NCBI GenBank assembly: GCA_026397855.1
Contig: JAPLUA010000254.1
Location: forward strand, 1 to 9,444
Reading direction: 5' to 3'
DNA from: Verrucomicrobiota bacterium
Lineage (GTDB): Bacteria; Verrucomicrobiota; Verrucomicrobiia; Limisphaerales; UBA8199
Length of the DNA: 9,444 bases
Part shown: positions 6,934-9,444 of the stretch, in pieces
Layout: every line of letters starts with the position of its first letter
How positions within the stretch are numbered: the stretch's first letter is position 1
The notes under the pieces: model-generated
The model's input: only the letters and a program-made list of their open reading frames with translations
Told to the model about the DNA's origin: nothing
Databases searched by the model: none
Translations under genes and position numbers: made by a program

Positions 6934-7800
6934 TCACGGCAGAACCAGCATCTCGGGCCGATAGCGCGCAATGAACTGGTTTGGCAGTTTGGGATCAAGC
7001 GAGCCCGGCAGGAACTTCTCGCTCCCCACATGGCCGTCGCAGAAGGCCGCGTTTGCTTTCCTGGCGTGCCGGAAATGGCCGTGGGGATAGTAGCTTGGGC
7101 CGGGGCTGTTCGTCGGGTTGTCGAGGTAGTACCACTCCTCGATCATGGGGTTTGATGGCGAGGCCGGCGCCTGGAAATTGTTAATTTGGGCGGCGTCGGC
7201 AAACAGGGCCGTCCCGGTCGGATCGGAGACCCGGTTGACGTCGCGGGAGAGGGCCGCACTCCCCGGGGCGAGCATCCCGTTGTAGCCGTAGCTGCATACC
7301 GGGGAGACGGCTTTGAGCTTGAATTGTGAGGGGTCGTAATTGAGTGCGGGGCAGAGCCTCGCCTTGCTGGCTGCCAGGTAGGGGTAAAGAACACCGGCGG
7401 AGAGATCCACCGGCCGCTGGCCTTCGGCACCATAGCCCAGCCAGCCGAACCAATAGAGCTGGCCGTTGTTCGTCGCGCCCGAATACCACGGATAGCACCT
7501 TCCGCCGTAATCGTCCCAATAGAGCTGGGTTGCCAACCCAAGCTGCCGCAGGCTACTGCTGCAATCGGCGCGCCAGGCGGAGGTCTTGGTCCGCGCCAGG
7601 GCCGGCAGCAGCAGCGATCCCAGGATGCCGATAATGGCGATGACCACAAGCAGTTCGATCAGCGTGAAAGCTCGGGAGGCGATGCGAGGGACGAAGCCAG
7701 CGATCCGGGTGGCCCGGATCCGCCCAACGACGGGTTGCCGGTGGTCGGATTCCCGTTCCCGGGGGTGGGGCTGGACGCAGTTGGCGTTTCGGCTGCTCAT
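6934..7800 (-). CDS. type II secretion-type pseudopilin with H-X9-DG motif
   Basis: This 288-aa protein has a class III signal: AFTLIELLVVIAIIGILGSLLLPAL begins at residue 44. A prepilin peptidase would cut before Phe45, leaving Glu49 as the conserved fifth residue and a hydrophobic N-terminal helix that anchors it in the membrane or a pseudopilus. Ala44 replaces the usual Gly before the cleavage site, which is tolerated in some members. The 44-residue leader is long. Near the C-terminus, H245-ARKANAAFC-D255-G256 fits the 'prepilin-type processing-associated H-X9-DG' signature of Planctomycetes and Verrucomicrobia. That family is greatly expanded there, usually next to genes for large secreted proteins, and its function is unknown. 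ATG 7800 is supported by a 4-bp ATGA overlap with the upstream gene, indicating translational coupling. The unit lies under the cobalamin riboswitch at 9083-9224. No secretion ATPase or peptidase gene is nearby. Confidence 0.93.
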   Translation of the reverse strand: MSSRNANCVQPHPRERESDHRQPVVGRIRATRIAGFVPRIASRAFTLIELLVVIAIIGILGSLLLPALARTKTSAWRADCSSSLRQLGLATQLYWDDYGGRCYPWYSGATNNGQLYWFGWLGYGAEGQRPVDLSAGVLYPYLAASKARLCPALNYDPSQFKLKAVSPVCSYGYNGMLAPGSAALSRDVNRVSDPTGTALFADAAQINNFQAPASPSNPMIEEWYYLDNPTNSPGPSYYPHGHFRHARKANAAFCDGHVGSEKFLPGSLDPKLPNQFIARYRPEMLVLP

Positions 7801-8834
7801 GGTTGTTGCGCACGCACGCGATAGAACGTGGATGGCGTAGCCGGGGCGCTGTCGTGCAGCAGCATGTAATCCTCAGCGCCGACAACATCCGGACAGGCAG
7901 GCTGCCAGCCGAGCAGATCTTCCGAGCGTTCGAGCCGGTAGGTCCAGTTGCTATGGGCATAAAACCGGGCCTGCCAGACGCCGCCGGGGTCCGGACCGGC
8001 AACCATGCGGGCGATGGGCCGGAGTCGGGCGGTGACAGCCAGGTTGTCCACCGTGCCGTGGGCGAGAACTGAATCGTAGTCATTCCCCGCGCTGCTGTAG
8101 CTGCTGATGGAGAAAGTGTCCACACGGAATGTGTCGGCGGGGGTGAACTGGCTGTTGGCGCGGCTGCCCAGTTCCAGGGGCGGAAAATCCCGAAGCGGGA
8201 CGCCATTCGCGGTCACCGTCACAACCGCCGTCTCATTAGCTCCCGAGTAAACCATCTGGATGTGCACGGCCCGGTTCGTGGGCAACTCGGCCTCGAACGC
8301 GCTCACAAATGCGGGCGCATAGGCGAAGCTGTCGGTCCCCGGGATAAATGAGGGGACGCTGCTGGCCGGGGAAGGAAAGATCATGCCTCCGAAGTCGTAG
8401 TAGCCTGCGGTATAGTATGCAAACTCAGCCACGTCCGGCGCGCCGCCCCAGGCGCCTCGCATGAAGTTCGTGCTCGTGGCTTGCGCGAAACTGAGGAAGC
8501 CCAGCCCGATTTGCAGCGGCCCCGTCTTGCCCGGTTCAACTCCGCTGGCGATATCCCCCAGCCGCAGGTCAAACTCCAGGCTGAAATCGTCGTAGCGTGT
8601 CAGTGTGAATCCCAGCGCACGGTAGAAGTAGCTGTTCGGACGGGTGGAATCCCAGGTTACTTCGAAATTCCCGCCGGCCGGGTTCCATGCGAAAAGGTTT
8701 GTGTCCCCGAAGACAGCCCAACCGGCCTGCCGCGGATTGCTGGAGAAATCTTCGGTGAAAGTTATTGCGCGCGCGGGGTCCTGATTCGCCCAAGCAGCGA
8801 TACATGCCAGCGGAAGGAACGATCTGATTTTCAT
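7797..8834 (-). CDS. secreted beta-rich protein of unknown function, first gene under the cobalamin riboswitch
   Basis: ATG 8834 is chosen because it begins a signal peptide, MKIRSFLPLACIAAWANQDPARA, cleaved near ARA|I; the frame is open to 8951. This gives 345 aa. The mature protein opens with ITFTEDFSSNPRQAGWAVFGDTNLFAWN and continues with alternating aromatic and Gly-rich strands (DDFSLEFDLRLGDI; RAVHIQMVYSGANETAVVTVTANG; TVDNLAVTA). This is the pattern of a concanavalin/LamG-like beta sandwich that binds sugars or other surface ligands. The fold is inferred from pattern, not a named hit. The last 49 residues (WTYRLERSEDLLGWQP...STFYRVRAQQP) are the same kind of C-terminal module as in the secreted protein at 1369-3225. 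The stop overlaps the start of the pseudopilin gene (ATGA), so the two are made together. No typical B12 transporter, chelatase or cob/cbi motif is visible. Confidence 0.85.
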   Translation of the reverse strand: MKIRSFLPLACIAAWANQDPARAITFTEDFSSNPRQAGWAVFGDTNLFAWNPAGGNFEVTWDSTRPNSYFYRALGFTLTRYDDFSLEFDLRLGDIASGVEPGKTGPLQIGLGFLSFAQATSTNFMRGAWGGAPDVAEFAYYTAGYYDFGGMIFPSPASSVPSFIPGTDSFAYAPAFVSAFEAELPTNRAVHIQMVYSGANETAVVTVTANGVPLRDFPPLELGSRANSQFTPADTFRVDTFSISSYSSAGNDYDSVLAHGTVDNLAVTARLRPIARMVAGPDPGGVWQARFYAHSNWTYRLERSEDLLGWQPACPDVVGAEDYMLLHDSAPATPSTFYRVRAQQP

Positions 8835-8986
8835 CGGCTGATCTTTCAATGGCGCCGCAGAATCCGCGGCGCGGGTTAACGATTGAGAGACCAGCGCGGG
8901 GCCGGAAAGCAAAAAGCCTCCAGGCCCCGGCAAATCGGAGAATGAAGGCATTCAACCTGTCCCAACGCGCACTCACGCGCCGGGCT

Positions 8987-9020
8987 GGCCTCATCCTTCT
9001 CTTTGACGGAGAAGTTGGCC
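8987..9020 (-). promoter_or_regulatory. hairpin in the riboswitch leader, candidate expression-platform element
   Basis: CTTCTC (8996-9001) pairs with GAGAAG (9009-9014) around a 7-nt loop, with GGCC arms outside (8987-8990 and 9017-9020). It lies about 65 nt after the aptamer and 150 nt before the ATG. A second stem, CGGGGCC (8897-8903) with GGCCCCG (8923-8929), lies closer to the gene. Neither is followed by a T-tract on the minus strand, so simple intrinsic termination is not obvious. The rest of the 8835-9082 leader shows no gene I can support. Confidence 0.35.
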
Positions 9021-9082
9021 GCCTGGAGCGACAGGCAAAATGCCAGTCCACCCCGACAACCATGACGAGCACTGCCAAATAG

Positions 9083-9224
9083 ATATCCTGACTTCAGGCT
9101 TGAAACCTCGCTCCCGCCTTCCCGGTCTCAAGTGAGACTAGTGGCTGTGGGAGTTTGTAGCCTGTTACAGTGGCGCAACCGTCCCCGATTTTCACGGGGT
9201 TCCCTGACATTTGGCGGTGATCCA
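9083..9224 (-). promoter_or_regulatory. cobalamin (vitamin B12) riboswitch aptamer
   Basis: The minus strand reads through the conserved cobalamin-riboswitch core (Rfam Cobalamin, RF00174) in order. GTCAGGGAACCCCG is followed by the P4-type stem CCCCG-TGAAAAT-CGGGG (9183-9199), the counterpart of the usual GGTGAAAATCC. Next come ACGGTTGCGCCACTGTAAC (the GCGCCACTGT box at 9167-9176), AGCCACTAG (9138-9146) and the small P6 hairpin GTCTC-ACTT-GAGAC (9125-9138). CGGGAAGGCG (9115-9124) and GAAGTCAGGA (9086-9095) follow, close to the usual GAAGCCAGGA 3' end. The 5' limit is approximate. A separate perfect hairpin, GATGGAC-loop-GTCCATC, lies just upstream (9225-9243). The aptamer normally binds adenosyl- or methyl-cobalamin and lowers expression of B12 synthesis or uptake genes. 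Here it precedes the secreted-protein/pseudopilin pair, whose ATG is about 250 nt away. Confidence 0.93.
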
Positions 9225-9262
9225 GATGGACCCGGTGTCCATCGGTTTCAAAGAACGCGAGC

Positions 9263-9291
9263 ACACTAGGATGCTTTGCGAACCTTGCCAA
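9263..9291 (-). promoter_or_regulatory. weak candidate promoter for the riboswitch transcript
   Basis: On the minus strand TTGGCA (9286-9291) and TAGTGT (9263-9268) are separated by 17 bp and lie just upstream of the riboswitch. The spacing is ideal for a sigma-70-type promoter, but the -10 match is poor. The call rests mainly on position. Confidence 0.25.
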
Positions 9292-9345
9292 GAAGAATCT
9301 TCAGAAGTGCCGCGTAGTTTTCAAACCAGGACTTTTCTGTAGTTA

Positions 9346-9398
9346 GCAAAGCAGGACAGGTTCATTTTGGGCGATTGGTAAAGAGCAGTACAGGTTTC
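9346..9398 (+). repeat. imperfect direct repeat at the window edge
   Basis: GCAAAG-CAGGACAGGTTCA (9346-9364) recurs as GTAAAGAGCAGTACAGGTTTC (9378-9398), with centres about 33 bp apart. The first copy is followed by TTTTGGGCGA. This pattern recalls the repeated transposase-binding sites at the ends of IS21-type elements, but no transposase is visible, so this is only a possibility. Nothing else can be supported in 9292-9444. Confidence 0.35.
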
Positions 9399-9444
9399 TC
9401 TGATTTGTTGGGTGGTGCGGCCAGGACGGAATGATGGCCGGTGG

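Noticed and set aside
7553..8206. 217-aa minus-strand frame across the junction of the secreted protein and pseudopilin genes
   Set aside because: It overlaps two well supported coupled genes in another frame and has low-complexity Pro/Ser/Arg composition.
8569..9078. 169-aa minus-strand frame starting just after the riboswitch, as a candidate first gene
   Set aside because: Its translation is Arg-rich without domains and overlaps the better supported secreted protein in another frame. A short real N-terminus remnant cannot be excluded.
9094..9291. 65-aa minus-strand open frame
   Set aside because: It lies within the cobalamin riboswitch; the conservation belongs to the RNA, not to a protein.

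Overview
The window looks like an accessory stretch of a GC-rich chromosome from the Verrucomicrobiota (Limisphaerales/Pedosphaera-like), or a close PVC relative. This assignment is inferred from gene style. There is a Tat-exported Gfo/Idh/MocA oxidoreductase, an H-X9-DG pseudopilin, two secreted proteins with the same 'YxLxxS...W...YYR' C-terminal module, and no Shine-Dalgarno motifs before most starts.

Left (1-1370), a decayed region. The C-terminal end of an IS256-family transposase runs directly into an rlmN-like radical-SAM methyltransferase gene. That gene is broken near its 3' end: a deletion with frameshift puts the catalytic-cysteine tail out of frame. Just beyond lies an opposite-strand remnant of the N-terminus of an exported protein, itself split by a frame break at a C5G5 run.

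Centre-left (1369-4887), a divergent pair. A large secreted protein, probably glycoside-hydrolase-like, reads left. A Tat-signal Gfo/Idh/MocA oxidoreductase reads right. Together they suggest extracytoplasmic carbohydrate use. A hairpin follows the oxidoreductase.

Centre-right (4976-6735), two minus-strand genes 65 bp apart: an exported calcineurin-like metallophosphoesterase followed by a HAD phosphatase of the phosphoglycolate phosphatase type. Upstream of them is an inverted pair of a palindromic repeat.

Right (6896-9291), the most interesting part. A clear cobalamin riboswitch on the minus strand is followed by a ~250-nt leader and a translationally coupled (ATGA) gene pair: a secreted beta-rich protein and a type II secretion-type H-X9-DG pseudopilin. 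A hairpin ends the unit. Neither protein is a known B12 biosynthesis or transport protein, so this looks like a B12-controlled surface or secretion module. The last 150 bp hold only an imperfect direct repeat.
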